A DNA stretch of 62,000 nt from Adiantum capillus-veneris. Its lineage: Eukaryota > Streptophyta > Polypodiopsida > Polypodiales > Pteridaceae. Within the stretch, counting starts at the first letter, position 1, and each line of letters starts with the position of its first letter. The translations under genes were made by a program, and so were the position numbers. Shown here piece after piece: positions 47,401 to 54,260 of this stretch. Under the pieces are notes generated by a model, which was not told the DNA's origin, ran no database searches, and was given only the letters and a program-made list of their open reading frames with translations. The stretch is taken from NCBI GenBank assembly GCA_014529385.2, contig CM043967.1:83142778-83204777 (forward strand), in the 5' to 3' direction.

Positions 47401-49994
47401 TGCTTTCATCTTTCCTTTTCTTCCGCACTTAGCTGCTGCTCTGTAACTCTCAAGTTTATCTTCTGGTGGTCCTTTGAGTTCTGGTCCATCGCTTTTCTGC
47501 ACTCATCTGTCCTTTCGGCTTTCCTCCCTACTTGAGAGGAGAAGCAATGGCTACATGCGATCTCGAGTAAATCTTATCAATTGGGTAATTCTTCAGGCGT
47601 CTCTCAAATCTCGGGTCCCTGTAGTACTTAATCAATCTGTTCACACATATGCCAATCTGTGGTTGACGTTTGTACTCCGTTCTGGCAAACTTGTCCGAAT
47701 TTTTGTTTTGGCCCAAATCTGATTCTTTTCTTCAGTTCGTGCGTCGGATTTTCAACTTTTCTTTGCCTTCCCACTGAGAGGTGTCATCTCTGTCAGATTC
47801 TTCACTAGAACCCATGTGTAATCTGGGATTCTTTATGGCTTTATGCCCTGTAAGACAGAGCGATGAAGATGGGAGCGCGCCCGATGCGCGATGTATGAAG
47901 GATGGGAGTGCCTAATAGAAGAAGAATCTTTTTGTGCTCTGATACCACTGTAACTAACTTGGACACCCCAAGTCTAGATTCTACCGCGACACAACAGAGA
48001 TTCACTTTAAAACAATTCACAAAAGAAGACACGGCCCGGCGTAGTTCCGTGCCAAGAGGTATTGGCCCCAAAGACTACCTCCCCTTTCGGTATTTCTTTC
48101 TATATTAGTCTGTGTGCAAAGTACAAGGGAGTCTGCGGGCACTCACACTTAGACTCTGCGTCCAGATGCTCTGAGAAGTGAGCCCCTAAGGCCACTTATA
48201 AAGATTACATAGAGTTGCTAAAAGCAGAGCCTCCAAAAGCAATCATCTTCCAAAAGCTTCAGCACTAAAAACAGCCAGCGTGATTTGCGGAATTCCGTAC
48301 TGTCAGGCCACGTCAACAGCCAGCGCGTTTTGTGGCTGTTCGTACAGTCAGTGGAAATTGCGGAGAGCCGTACGACAGCCACATCAGCAGATCCTGCACT
48401 TTACTTAGTGTCCCCGGGGTCCCCTCGTCACTTGGCCATAAGTTGAGACAACTTCAAAGGGCTGCCACGTCACCAATTTATGACATCTTTGGTTAGCCCT
48501 AGCGATTGTGGGAGCTTATCTAAACATCGTCTCTAGCAAGGCAACACCAAGCGGCAGTTTGGAGCATATCAGAACACTCTGCAGATTTGGTACACATCGA
48601 AAGGCGACGTATTCAACCGTTATCTGCAGCTGCCAGTCGGCAAGGACGAGGCAAGCACTTATTATAGGGTGAGTTTGTTAGCAGTTTTTTGCATGCTTCT
48701 CAAAACGCCAGTGCAGAAGGCAGCAATACTGCACTTTTTCGCTAGCATATCATAACACCACAACAACTCAAGGCATTGGCAGTTTTGCTAGACGGTGCCG
48801 TTATCTCACGCAGCGTTCTGAAACGCTCAAAGTTAGCATTGGCGGTTACAGTCACAAGCAAAAGATCTAGCACTTCTTTGGGTTAGCTTATCGACACTTT
48901 GGACAGCTTCTCAAAATGCTGCTACCATTGCTTTGCACCCGACAGTCAGGAAGGAGTGGTGACTATTGGGAATTACTTTGTGCTCATCTTCATGGATGAT
49001 GTCACCCTTGGCAAAGGTAGAAGTAGTAGATGCAAGGACAAGCTAGTGGATTGTGCATAAAATTTTTATGAGAGATCGTGCGAAACGGACGAGACAAATT
49101 TGTTTGACATCAAGAGAGAAAAGTAGTGTCCATGATGATTGGTGTCGTGTCATGCCAATAAAGAAAATGGTTCCACACCAAGAAGTCTTCTACACGGATG
49201 TGTATGCCATATTTGTCAAATTAGTGTTTTTTCTTGTCAATCAGATATAGCTAACAATGAGGCAAGTGATGCAGAATGCGAAGATGTGCTTCAAGAACGT
49301 GGTACAAAACTTCAAAAATTTGTTTTTCCCTGTTCAATGTCCAGATTTGTTATGTTTTTGTCAATTGTCAGTTGTCAGTTCATCGTCCAAAGTAAATTGT
49401 ATAGAGACAGTACCACATATAAGTGGTAAGACCTCCTAGATTATCAGTTTTTTCTCAGCCTATTGAACCACTTCTCATGAGGTTATTGGGTAAACCTAAA
49501 CCCAAGGTTTGGAAGATGGTAGCTACTTAAACCTACACCCTGTGTTTGAAGGGGGGTTCATTGTTATGTTTGAAGGGGTGTTCATTGTCATAGCAACAGG
49601 TTGGTTCTGGTGAACTTTAGTTTTTATATTGGGTTAGCCTTGGTATTTCTTAATCTTGGTCATATGTTTGTGTGCGTGTACGTGCAATTATGAACCACAT
49701 GTACATGAAGTGCGCATGCCCCTTAGCACAGATATGTATGGCCTTTCAGGTGGAGTTGCAATGTCATTAAGTACAACGTTTGTTCCAGATGTGACATGTC
49801 AAATGTCACTCACATAGTGTTGTGCCATCTTTTACTTGAACAGGTACAGTGTTGACTTCGGTAACTCTGATCTGGAAAAACTAAAATGGATTATAGACTA
49901 CTTGGAGCCTACAAAAGCTGAAGATTTATTGCAGTTAATGGAAGGTGAGTTCAAAATTGTGTACGAGCCTTATGACTGGAGTCCAAACTTCTAA
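20336..49994 (+). CDS. Glutaredoxin-DEP-DUF547 protein, six visible exons (5' end incomplete)
   Basis: Exons 20336-21162, 21861-21916, 22054-22287, 22357-22648, 23824-24020 and 49844-49994 join in frame with GT-AG borders to a stop at 49992-49994. From the first Met in exon 1 (20380) the product is 570 residues. Glutaredoxin-like fold at about 103-175 (SGCEDS, Cys113; cis-proline at 155; IGGIDEL). DEP domain at about 222-310, split over exons 1-3. DUF547 at about 345-500, with [14 protein letters not shown], ending [10 protein letters not shown]. Plants have proteins of this domain order; their biochemical role is not settled, so a redox or membrane-signalling role is only inference. The frame stays open upstream of 20380 to 20335 with plausible residues ([14 protein letters not shown]), preceded by an acceptor-like CTCTTTGTTGAG, so a 5' exon is probably missing from this model. 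The last intron is 25.8 kb. Confidence 0.88.
21861..21916 (+). CDS. Host gene exon 2: middle of DEP
   Basis: 56 bp between ATCATGCAG and GTAAGT, phases 0 and 2. It encodes [18 protein letters not shown] plus two bases, exactly continuing the DEP domain. It is too short to be seen as a frame on its own. Confidence 0.9.
22054..22287 (+). CDS. Host gene exon 3: end of DEP and linker
   Basis: Acceptor GGGTTTTTTTCAG. The first base completes a Ser codon and the frame continues [20 protein letters not shown]. It ends AAAAG before GTATTT. The open frame starting upstream at 21974 is intron read-through. Confidence 0.9.
22357..22648 (+). CDS. Host gene exon 4: DUF547 core
   Basis: Acceptor TTTATCAG; its first G completes the Arg codon from exon 3. 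It carries [16 protein letters not shown] and [11 protein letters not shown], typical DUF547 motifs, and ends at AAG before the donor GTTAGT. Confidence 0.92.
22649..23823 (+). other. Host gene intron 4
   Basis: 1,175 bp, T-rich, GT to AG. Short frames inside it have no recognised motif. I see no transposon in it. Confidence 0.85.
23824..24020 (+). CDS. Host gene exon 5: DUF547
   Basis: Acceptor TATGCTGCCAG, donor GTATGT. It encodes [16 protein letters not shown] through MLNQIMNW (last codon split 2+1), the expected middle to late part of DUF547. Reading on from here runs to a stop at 24067-24069 in the giant intron. Confidence 0.9.
24253..24986 (+). repeat. Old plus-strand LTR fragment, resumed at 33625
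   Basis: It starts TGTTGGGTTTCAAGCCC, a copia-style LTR start, with a TTTTATAACA TATA-like box near 24362. The copia element inserts at 24987-24991. The remainder seems to continue at 33625-33671 and is followed by a damaged primer-binding site at 33673-33694. No second LTR was found in the window. Confidence 0.45.
25273..26915 (-). pseudogene. Copia reverse transcriptase and RNase H (3' half of pol)
   Basis: Intact over 544 codons. RT shows [35 protein letters not shown] and the catalytic LYVDDMLI. RNase H shows [34 protein letters not shown] and the terminal [11 protein letters not shown] and LGVG. The apparent start is only where the insertion cut it; it joins 30129 onward across the GCTCA duplication in frame (AEPE then PPIVRR). 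Confidence 0.93.
26921..27747 (-). repeat. TR-GAG-like element 3' LTR
   Basis: It contains a pure (GA)n run (27014-27070) and a telo-box-rich tract (27486-27632), in which TTAGGGTTT recurs about every 10-30 bp. Confidence 0.88.
27860..28035 (-). repeat. Five-copy ~39-bp tandem repeat
   Basis: The unit is GATCAAGGAGTTAGCTTCTCC followed by TTTC(T/C)GCTCTTTT or a variant. Each unit carries an AGGAG..CTCCT inverted repeat. It lies in the untranslated 3' part of the element's interior. Confidence 0.85.
28856..29113 (-). pseudogene. Gag-like fragment of the TR-GAG-like element
   Basis: 85 codons with [16 protein letters not shown] and [14 protein letters not shown], resembling the core of retrotransposon Gag domains (a W..F...F block followed by a Tyr-rich helix). 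It stops abruptly. The upstream frame (29117-29308) continues to the primer-binding site and may be the N-terminal part after a stop. It is short for a capsid protein; function uncertain. Confidence 0.55.
29288..30123 (-). repeat. TR-GAG-like element 5' LTR
   Basis: Second copy of the 26921-27747 LTR. (GA)n at 29380-29443 and telo-box tract at 29876-30007 (one TTAGGGTTT unit fewer). Confidence 0.88.
30124..31489 (-). pseudogene. Copia integrase (with GAG-pre-integrase zinc finger)
   Basis: The zinc finger reads [16 protein letters not shown]. The catalytic residues sit in [19 protein letters not shown] and [12 protein letters not shown], in DD35E order, followed by the [12 protein letters not shown] and [19 protein letters not shown] blocks. 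The frame is cut at 30124 by the inserted element. Its N-terminal end is frameshifted from the protease by one extra C in a C-run near 31461-31464. Confidence 0.92.
31443..32057 (-). pseudogene. Copia Gag C-terminus, zinc knuckle and protease
   Basis: Holds [13 protein letters not shown], a zinc knuckle [14 protein letters not shown] whose last Cys is replaced by Tyr, and the protease motif [13 protein letters not shown]. It is offset by one frameshift from the upstream Gag frame (near 32050) and by another from integrase. Confidence 0.88.
32032..32436 (-). pseudogene. Copia Gag N-terminus with nonsense codon
   Basis: It starts at an ATG (32434-32436) reading [17 protein letters not shown], typical of copia Gag starts. 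A TGA follows LWKKQI (near 32352), after which the same frame continues LVQKKQIKP and [19 protein letters not shown]. Inactive. Confidence 0.85.
33414..33425 (-). other. Copia primer-binding site
   Basis: On the minus strand TGGTATCAGAGC, one base from the 5' LTR (33427-33619). The ~980 bp from here to the Gag ATG is leader with no supported gene. Confidence 0.9.
33673..33694 (+). other. Damaged primer-binding site of an older plus-strand element
   Basis: TGGTATCAGTCTATCAGAGC reads as TGGTATCAGAGC with a small internal duplication. It follows the end of the fragmentary LTR that starts at 24253. Confidence 0.45.
33809..34357 (-). repeat. E4 3' LTR
   Basis: Matches 47949-48485. Both contain CACGGCCCGGCGTAGTTCC and GTACAAGGGAGTCTGCGGGC. 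This copy has an extra ~15-bp CTTCAAACTCAAAAG-type segment near 34100. Confidence 0.92.
34358..34955 (-). other. E4 3' untranslated interior
   Basis: Between chromodomain end and 3' LTR. It contains short direct repeats of CATCACxGGACATCAC (34500-34545). No gene seen. Confidence 0.6.
34956..36457 (-). pseudogene. E4 integrase and chromodomain
   Basis: Frames 36457-36098, 36064-35240 and 35243-34956 are pieces of one integrase: HHCC finger ([22 protein letters not shown]), catalytic region ([21 protein letters not shown]), a [10 protein letters not shown] block and a chromodomain around [22 protein letters not shown] after CLVC (about 36098) replaces a Gln codon and a frameshift near 35240 separates the chromodomain. 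A further TAG at about 36473 separates it from RNase H. The stops fit C-to-T changes. Confidence 0.9.
36473..37360 (-). pseudogene. E4 RT end and RNase H with in-frame 204-bp duplication
   Basis: From the RT thumb into RNase [29 protein letters not shown] and [12 protein letters not shown] are visible. The segment from HEVGSFFGL through LTTGxVLAL occurs twice in tandem (36801-37004 and 37005-37208, period 204 bp = 68 codons), keeping frame. The RT palm with its catalytic Asp pair is absent upstream. Confidence 0.88.
37385..38212 (-). pseudogene. E4 scrambled Gag and RT fragments
   Basis: Going 5' to 3' on the minus strand: an RT fragment (38147-37953; YHQI..DVYKTAF and [11 protein letters not shown] blocks, damaged), then a Gag fragment (37870-37640; [28 protein letters not shown] and [10 protein letters not shown]), then a Gag-like linker (37603-37385). 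RT before Gag is not a normal order, so an internal rearrangement happened. Confidence 0.6.
38218..39842 (-). repeat. E2 3' LTR
   Basis: 1,625 bp. Includes two ATTGG/CCAAT pairs (38976-39003 and 39121-39150) and a minisatellite of CAAGCACCTCAAGCATGA-type units at 39405-39545, one unit more than the other LTR. Confidence 0.95.
39843..40336 (-). other. E2 3' interior with chromodomain deleted
   Basis: After the TAG (40335-40337) the integrase tail continues in frame through GPFQIL and [19 protein letters not shown], then ends ISFK* at about 40180. The ~240 bp that encode the chromodomain in E1 (1830-2070) are absent, and the sequence rejoins the E1 3' untranslated region at TTTTGTCTTATA. Confidence 0.85.
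40337..44743 (-). CDS. E2 Gag-Pol polyprotein, 1,468 codons
   Basis: One uninterrupted frame. N-terminal Arg/Ser-rich region (about residues 95-180; [19 protein letters not shown]), Gag capsid (about 205-360), zinc knuckle [14 protein letters not shown], protease-like FDPSSTLNF (the Gly of the D-x-G motif is Ser), RT with FFDDIIIYS, RNase H with CDACGD and [10 protein letters not shown], integrase with [21 protein letters not shown] and [13 protein letters not shown]. It stops at a TAG after GHQKY, where E1 has a second Tyr. Gag and Pol are one fusion, with no frameshift signal. Confidence 0.95.
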   Translation of the reverse strand: MADNNQESRMNIDSFDFAHEGANDDAPMFVNYLVTRLQQAMGNPTLQAEVTQQLRAYGISLPLQEERELRRPLEETPKRRLSPIREEESKEKESNESLSSSEDVAPRRRRSRRSPTPPKRKRATHSPSPHHSQRQERKQRKKRARKRSPSSPSSSPSFSSDESYGYSPREYKRGGHCKSFPAWRRSQKLKKFKEGGKSISFLTYDGTFGATDKVLAFIQQFDAAFGDEGFTESSKLRHVAMHFQKSARQWWASLRGNGEAPKTWKTLRVSIMKQFLPSDTKDKVLTEWRGLKLLSHESINKYVDKFWDLHLKATVFQKIDFAEQRQQFCAGLPEEMAEYINSQRPGTITEVIHHTMVASRINFHQGARRNVKPMENKDKNDAKGKSNAQNNSQGTSNNNNNNRSKEKGVYKGKNKLSPEELEAFRKDHKCFKCGEQGHGYRSCPKKNTRNETPRASTIEAPKEDAHCKGSSLSYAWGKVREHDAFILFDPSSTLNFISIELATKLGIQAFEMGDIVIADAAFKGQQASVTPLIGKLRLHVQSYVDKEDFFISPLQHQDVILGAPWFDRMAANMKFPERRIYFTYRGKNMYIDASERGRTIPLVNPLSFDKSMKSSVSAYMIYVKESLKANNVSSNENDRNQEELDLSTFLKGFQDVFIDDIPMDLPPKRGDDDHRIELLPGSSPPNKPPYRVSQAQQEEIMRQVQELVDKGMVSPSSSPFCSPVLLVQKKDGTYRMCVDYRALNHITIKNRFPVPRVEDLFDKLQGSTYFSRIDLKSGYHQIRIVDEDILKTAFRTTFGLYEYLVMPFGLTNAPATFNRLMEKIFRPYRKFTGVFFDDIIIYSKSLEEHKQHLQVIFQALRENKLFLNQKKSEFFLQEIQYLGHIISHDGIRMDPSKLEVIKSWPNPRNLHELRSFIGMCAYYRRFIAKFSQVAGPLHDLTKKNVKFVWSAKEQNAFQKLKEKLTSQPVLVLPDLSKPFAVQCDACGDCLGAVLLQEGHAIAYESRRLNGDERVLGIYEKELLAVLHALDTWKHYLLGTPFILRTDHQSLKYFMTQTKLSDKQMRWANFLSQFNFHIAHIAGKHNQVADALSRRPKVNAVSIATHNDLSSMIDEYATDPDFRDIMSALALGKKEEPFTLQDGYLLHGNRLCVTHSLREKVMYESHAPPYAGHRGIQPTLRGVETYFYWPTIKVDIQEYVSKCVVCQKTKYDRGKQPGLLQPLPIPNSPWESISMDFIFGLPKSIHGNTGIWTIVDRFSKQAHFIPVKKTIKAHQMATLFISQIFKHHGLPTSIVSDRDPRMTSNFWKGLFENLGTRLNFSSAYHPQTDGQSEIANLTILDLLKTYVTEVDQRSQWEKYLPLVEYAYNNTVHTSTGKAPFEIIEGRPKSPLLLKVHGKIFAADEYSRDLQESFQKIREARAISQQRQKAAADKHRRALMFKENDWVLLKFPKARLRQTTGKNPTGHQKY
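45146..45157 (-). other. E2 primer-binding site
   Basis: TGGTATCAGAGC on the minus strand, one base from the 5' LTR. The ~400-bp leader to the Gag ATG (44744-45145) resembles that of E1. Confidence 0.92.
45159..46764 (-). repeat. E2 5' LTR
   Basis: 1,606 bp, near-identical to 38218-39842. Short frames repeated in both LTRs are not genes. Confidence 0.95.
46770..47935 (-). pseudogene. E4 5' interior: leader and damaged Gag N-terminus
   Basis: It resumes E4 right of E2. A frame opening at an ATG at 47814 reads [11 protein letters not shown] and soon stops; further frames near 47528-47716 may be damaged Gag N-terminus. No intact gene. Confidence 0.5.
47936..47947 (-). other. E4 primer-binding site
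   Basis: On the minus strand TGGTATCAGAGC, one base from the 5' LTR. Confidence 0.9.
47949..48485 (-). repeat. E4 5' LTR
   Basis: 537 bp, matching 33809-34357, followed by the TCTTT duplication. Confidence 0.92.
49844..49994 (+). CDS. Host gene exon 6: DUF547 C-terminus and stop
   Basis: Acceptor TTTACTTGAACAG. The first G completes the Trp codon begun in exon 5, then [17 protein letters not shown] through [10 protein letters not shown] and TAA (49992-49994). This is the end expected for plant DUF547 proteins, and its frame is intact although exon 5 is 25.8 kb away. A strong donor-like GAAGGTGAGT inside it (near 49945) could allow an alternative 3' end. Confidence 0.92.
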
Positions 49995-51506
49995 TTTTTG
50001 CACAAGCAGATGTCAGAAATTTAGGTGATCTATCCATGGCCACTTTCACAATTCAAGATAAACCTCTTCATTAACATATAGCTCTTCAGAAGGTGTGTAA
50101 TAAGGGAGCACTTTCTTCATTTATTGATTAACTTACGCAGTCCAAAATTGAGATCATGTAGACGGGGACATTCTCTTTCAGGCAAATATGGCTCTGCTTG
50201 TATATTTTGGATATGCCATTCTCTTCTCTTCTGCACAAGCAGGAGAAGATGACCTAATAACTGGAATCATGTGGGTCCTTCTCATATCATCTTATTCTGG
50301 GCAGCACATCAAATGTGCTTGATTACAGGTTTTGTAAGTGTGCGTCTTTGAAGGGGATAAGCTTTAATTTGCAGTTTTGCTGCTGAAAGACCGTCTCTGT
50401 TTTCTAGAAGTTTGTTTATGTCAAATCAAGAGATTCTTTCTGACATGTAGATGAATGACATCCTTGTTCAACGCCGATCATAGTTTCCTACGACATTAAA
50501 ACTCTCTTCTTCTTCTTCTGCTAGTATCAGTTTCAGTCAGCTTGAGCTGTAGTCTTTAATTTCAGTTCAGATTTTCCTTTTTCTGAAGGACATCGATTCT
50601 ACATATATTCATTGATTTGACTCATAGGTGGACTTTGGCCTTTCAAAGACGTCAATAAAATCTCTCTTTCTCTTCCAACAATTTAGCATGTTATAGTATC
50701 TTTCAATGCCATTTAGTCTTTATCTTTTTGATGAACTCAAGACATTATCAGATTTACCATTCTGTAACTTTTTTGGTTTCATAGGTCACTTTGGCCTTTT
50801 GAAGACGTTAATATATCGAGGAAAGTAGTGGCTAAAGAATTAAAGGAAATGTCCAAAAGTGGCTCAATAGCCAAACCGAGACGTAGTGACACTATTTTTG
50901 AAATATCTCACAATAGAGGTGATTTCTAAGAACAGCCTACAACTTGGATCCAACGCGACGAGATCTATAATTTTTGTGTTGAACACTTTTTGAATGGAGG
51001 GATGAAAGAGGGTGAAAAGCGCAAATTACTGTTGTACAGAAGGCTAATCACAACCTGCAAAGCAAAGCTTTTCTCTCTCCCACAAAGATCTTTATAATAG
51101 ATACTATGCTCTCCTACGGTTCTCTTCGATCTCTTGCATCTATGGCATCACTTTCATGTTTTAATCATGTCTACTAGCTTTTGTAGCAACATTTTTTCTC
51201 GCCAATTATCCTTACCAATCCCAGAGAAGATGAAGTTATTATTCATACATGAGTTGTGCATGAAATTTGGAAAGTAAAACTCTTCCAAAGATAAGCATGC
51301 CATTCCGGTCAGCCGTTCCGGCCCTCAATACTATGTCATCGCTCTTTAAGTTTCCACTTATGATTATGTGATTGTGTTATGAATTTCTTATTTTGATTAT
51401 TTTCAAGTGACGATCGCAATCGACTCCTCAAATTTAAAATTTGTTACTATTATCCTTCTCTTAGTATCGTAGTGAGCAAACAATTGATAGTAACTTCATT
51501 AGGTAG
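49995..51506 (+). other. Host gene 3' region; weak exon-like segments
   Basis: Probably includes the 3' untranslated region. Two segments look exon-like: 50178-50320 (after TTCTCTTTCAG; opens MALLVYFGYAILF) and 50785-50928 (after TTTGGTTTCATAG; RSLWPFEDVNISRKVV to a stop). The start of the second is partly repeated at 50630-50662. I do not recognise either product. Nothing else seen. Confidence 0.3.
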
Positions 51507-52948
51507 TGTAATGGAAATGGCCTATGAACATTGAGAATAGTGGAATTAAGAGAACTATAATGAGCATTTTTATGAGACTACTTTGATAACATAGAGGGTG
51601 ACTTTAATTAGCGGTAGCAACATAACTATTATACTTAATTAACTTGACATGAACAAAACTTGACAACACTCTTGAAGACTGGATTTATGTGGAGCCGGTC
51701 CCCCCTCTAAAAGGCTTTTGTATTATAATTTCTCTCATAAAGAGAGATTTGATACAATACAAGCTTTGTGTTCTTTGATATTGATGGTGCAATGAAGATA
51801 GAGAGCTTCATGCACCACACTTATGCCCATAACTTAGCTAGATGAATATCCTCGGCCTCAATTCCAAGACCTCAAACACCTTCGAAGGTGGAGAGCTAGC
51901 AGGGAATGAGGGTAGGAAAGAGGAAGAAACAACATTCATATGAGAAAGAAATAGTTCCTCACTTATCATTACTCTTCTTGCTTAGCATAGCATAATATAG
52001 AATAGTAATAAAGATAGAGATGTCAAGCTTAAGCATTGAAGCATGGCTCTTGGTCGGATTTGCATTCCATAGCCAAGAGTGCTGGTGTAGGCCCTTAACA
52101 AGCTTGGAGAAGGAGACGGAGGTCTTGCACTTTCACCAAGTGAGAATGAGCATGTGACTCTGTGTTGAGAGAGAGTATACTCCCCCAAGCACACCCCCAA
52201 CTTGTTTTGGTCGACCCCTCCTTGTAGCTCATGCTTGCATTTGATTGGACCCCTGCAAGCCTAGCTAATCACATGCATAGTGCATATCAAGCAACCATGC
52301 TAGCATTAGGATAAGGGTCCTCCTTTCTCCTTTGAGAGAGAGGACTTGATGCTTAAACAATTAATTTAGTTAGCTAAATCCTCATTAGACCTCTCTGAGG
52401 ATCAACCAATGGGCTCTAGGCACTTTGGAGAGGAGCTTGACATGTGTCCTTGTTGCCTCTTTAGACTAGGCTTGCCTTCAGTGAGGACGTGTGTGTGTCT
52501 CTCTCATGCCCCTACTTGTAGGGATCGCCCCCCATATGTAGGGATCATTGTTGACTTTTAAAACACCTTAAGCCCCTCAAGTACCTTAGTCATGAAGCAC
52601 CTCAAGCACCTTAGTTAAAAAGCATGACAAGTACCTCAAGCTTGGGCAAATACCCACCTCAAGCACATTCCTAACTTGCCTAAGGTCTTAGGGTCTAAGG
52701 ACTTTTAACACTAACCTTTGGAGGTCTTTAATGAAGCTAACTCTAAGGTCTTCCAAGCTCCATTAGCTAGCATTGCTCTTTGACAGACCATCTCTCATTT
52801 GGACCCATTGACTTTGGCACTGTGTCGAGATAGATCCATAAGCACATGTCTATATTCTAACTCTTGTTCCCGTTTATTCTCCCACATTAAATGACCAGTT
52901 TAATATGAGAAAATCATTTGGATTAGTTAGATATTAGATTTTATGACA
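51507..52948 (-). repeat. Solo LTR, E2 type
   Basis: 1,442 bp, from TGTAATGG to ATGACA, matching the E2 LTR with many substitutions. Flanks GGTAG and TGTAG are a likely target duplication with one change. No internal sequence. Confidence 0.88.
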
Positions 52949-53087
52949 TGTAGAAATTGATAGTAACTACTTAATTAGGTACCTTCAAAGTACCCTATTA
53001 CACTTCTTATGTTGGACATAGTATTTAGCAAGGCTAATTTCACTTTTATTGTTTGCTATTAGAGGATTACCAGAGGATGGAGAATTT

Positions 53088-53363
53088 TCAGTAACTGCAA
53101 GTACTTGACGGTAACACATACTCAGACTTTGTCATAGAGTGCAACATACCGTTGCTTCTTACTTGCCTAAGATAATAAGTAGCAATTGAGAAGAAATAGT
53201 TTCCACTTGTAGAGTGCATATATACATAGGAGCTAGCCCAACCCACATCTAGATATTTAAGAAGATAAAGAGAGTTTTGAGAAGATGCATCTATTTGGTG
53301 GTGATATACGAGTCCAAATTCTATTGTGCTAAGGTAGCTTAATGGACGTTTCTTTGAAAACAA
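53088..53363 (-). pseudogene. Copia RNase H remnant
   Basis: A frame reading HSTSGNYFFSI and SMTKSEYVLPSSTC matches the copia STSGY.FS...ALST.EAEYVA.S pattern. The catalytic context is decayed. Confidence 0.65.
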
Positions 53364-53905
53364 ATTTTTAAGTGATGAAAGGAAGTATTATGACTAAACA
53401 ATTTTCCCATGATCAAGGTAGGTTTCAAATTGTTTTTCCATCGATTCCCTTGATTTTAGGCGAGATTTGTAAGCTTGTAGAATTGAGTCAAGAGGAGATT
53501 CTATCTGCCAGCATAGCTTCTCCTTTCTCGGTGCTGTTACTTGAGGCTCTCGTTTCTAAGGTCTACACTTCTCGAGATTGCCTTTTTTCTCATCTTCCTT
53601 TTGCTTTTTTTCTAATCAAGAGGATTTTGAGTCGTGTATTTAAACCCACAAATTTTGAGACAAATCACAAGATGGCTTGATATAGAACTAATAATCCATC
53701 ATCTTGAATGAATGTAGTGTTTTTGGTGGTGGTTACAAGACAAAGATTGTTTGCATAGTGGGCATGTTCCAATCCAAAATTTTGAACTATATGGCTGATC
53801 AATTTTGTTTTTCAAATTAGCAAATTATTCTTATCATGACGAATACCAAACAGGAATGTCAAGATCCACCATTGTCCAATGCTAAAGATAAAACTTGGGC
53901 AAGTA

Positions 53906-54172
53906 TTACAAGAAGATGCCAACCAACACGCTTGATATGTAAATTAGGATGTCAAAAGGAAGAAGAAAAGCCTTGTGATGTGAAAAGATAATCATCTTTT
54001 TATACCACGAACGTGAAGCTTGCTTTAGACTTGAGAATGATGACTCCTTTTGGTTGCTCCATATATATCTCTTTTTGAATATGGCTAATAACATTGATTG
54101 TAGTGTAATCAAAGTAACAATACTGAGCACTACCTTAAGAGGATTCTTAATGACTCCTTTTGGTTGGTCCAT
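53906..54172 (-). pseudogene. Copia reverse transcriptase remnant
   Basis: SSLKQASRSWYKKM matches the copia LYGLKQAPRAWY motif, preceded by a decayed IYMDQPKG block. It probably belongs to the same dead copia as 53088-53363. Part of it lies in the 110-bp tandem duplication at 54041-54260. Confidence 0.65.
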
Positions 54173-54260
54173 ATATATCTCTTCTTGAATATGGCTAATA
54201 AAATTGATTGTAGCGTAATTAAAGTAACAGTACTGAGCACTACCTTAAGAGGATTCTTAA
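54041..54260. repeat. 110-bp tandem duplication at an LTR junction
   Basis: 54041-54150 and 54151-54260 are near-identical, both beginning TGACTCCTTTTGGTTG and ending GAGGATTCTTAA. Each contains copia-derived sequence and the presumed first ~50 bp of the E3 LTR. Confidence 0.88.

Larger units (their letters stand above)
33809..48485 (-). mobile_element. E4: old chromodomain gypsy element, interrupted by E2
   Basis: LTRs at 33809-34357 (549 bp) and 47949-48485 (537 bp), starting TGTAACTAACTTGG in plus-strand reading and ending GACA. TCTTT is duplicated outside both (33804-33808 and 48486-48490). Primer-binding site at 47936-47947 and polypurine tract just right of 34357. The LTRs differ visibly, several percent, older than the nested E2. 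Gag, RT and integrase pieces carry stops, deletions and a tandem duplication, so the element is dead. Confidence 0.92.
24021..49843 (+). other. Host gene intron 5, 25.8 kb, filled by nested LTR retrotransposons
   Basis: It runs from GTATGT at 24021 to ACTTGAACAG at 49843. Both flanking exon halves restore a TGG codon and a continuous DUF547. Listed inside it: an old LTR fragment, a copia element with a TR-GAG-like insert, and gypsy element E4 with gypsy element E2 inside. 24021-24252 and 48491-49843 appear to be older intron or element sequence with nothing recognisable, apart from a weak MDDV-containing frame near 48990. Confidence 0.88.
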
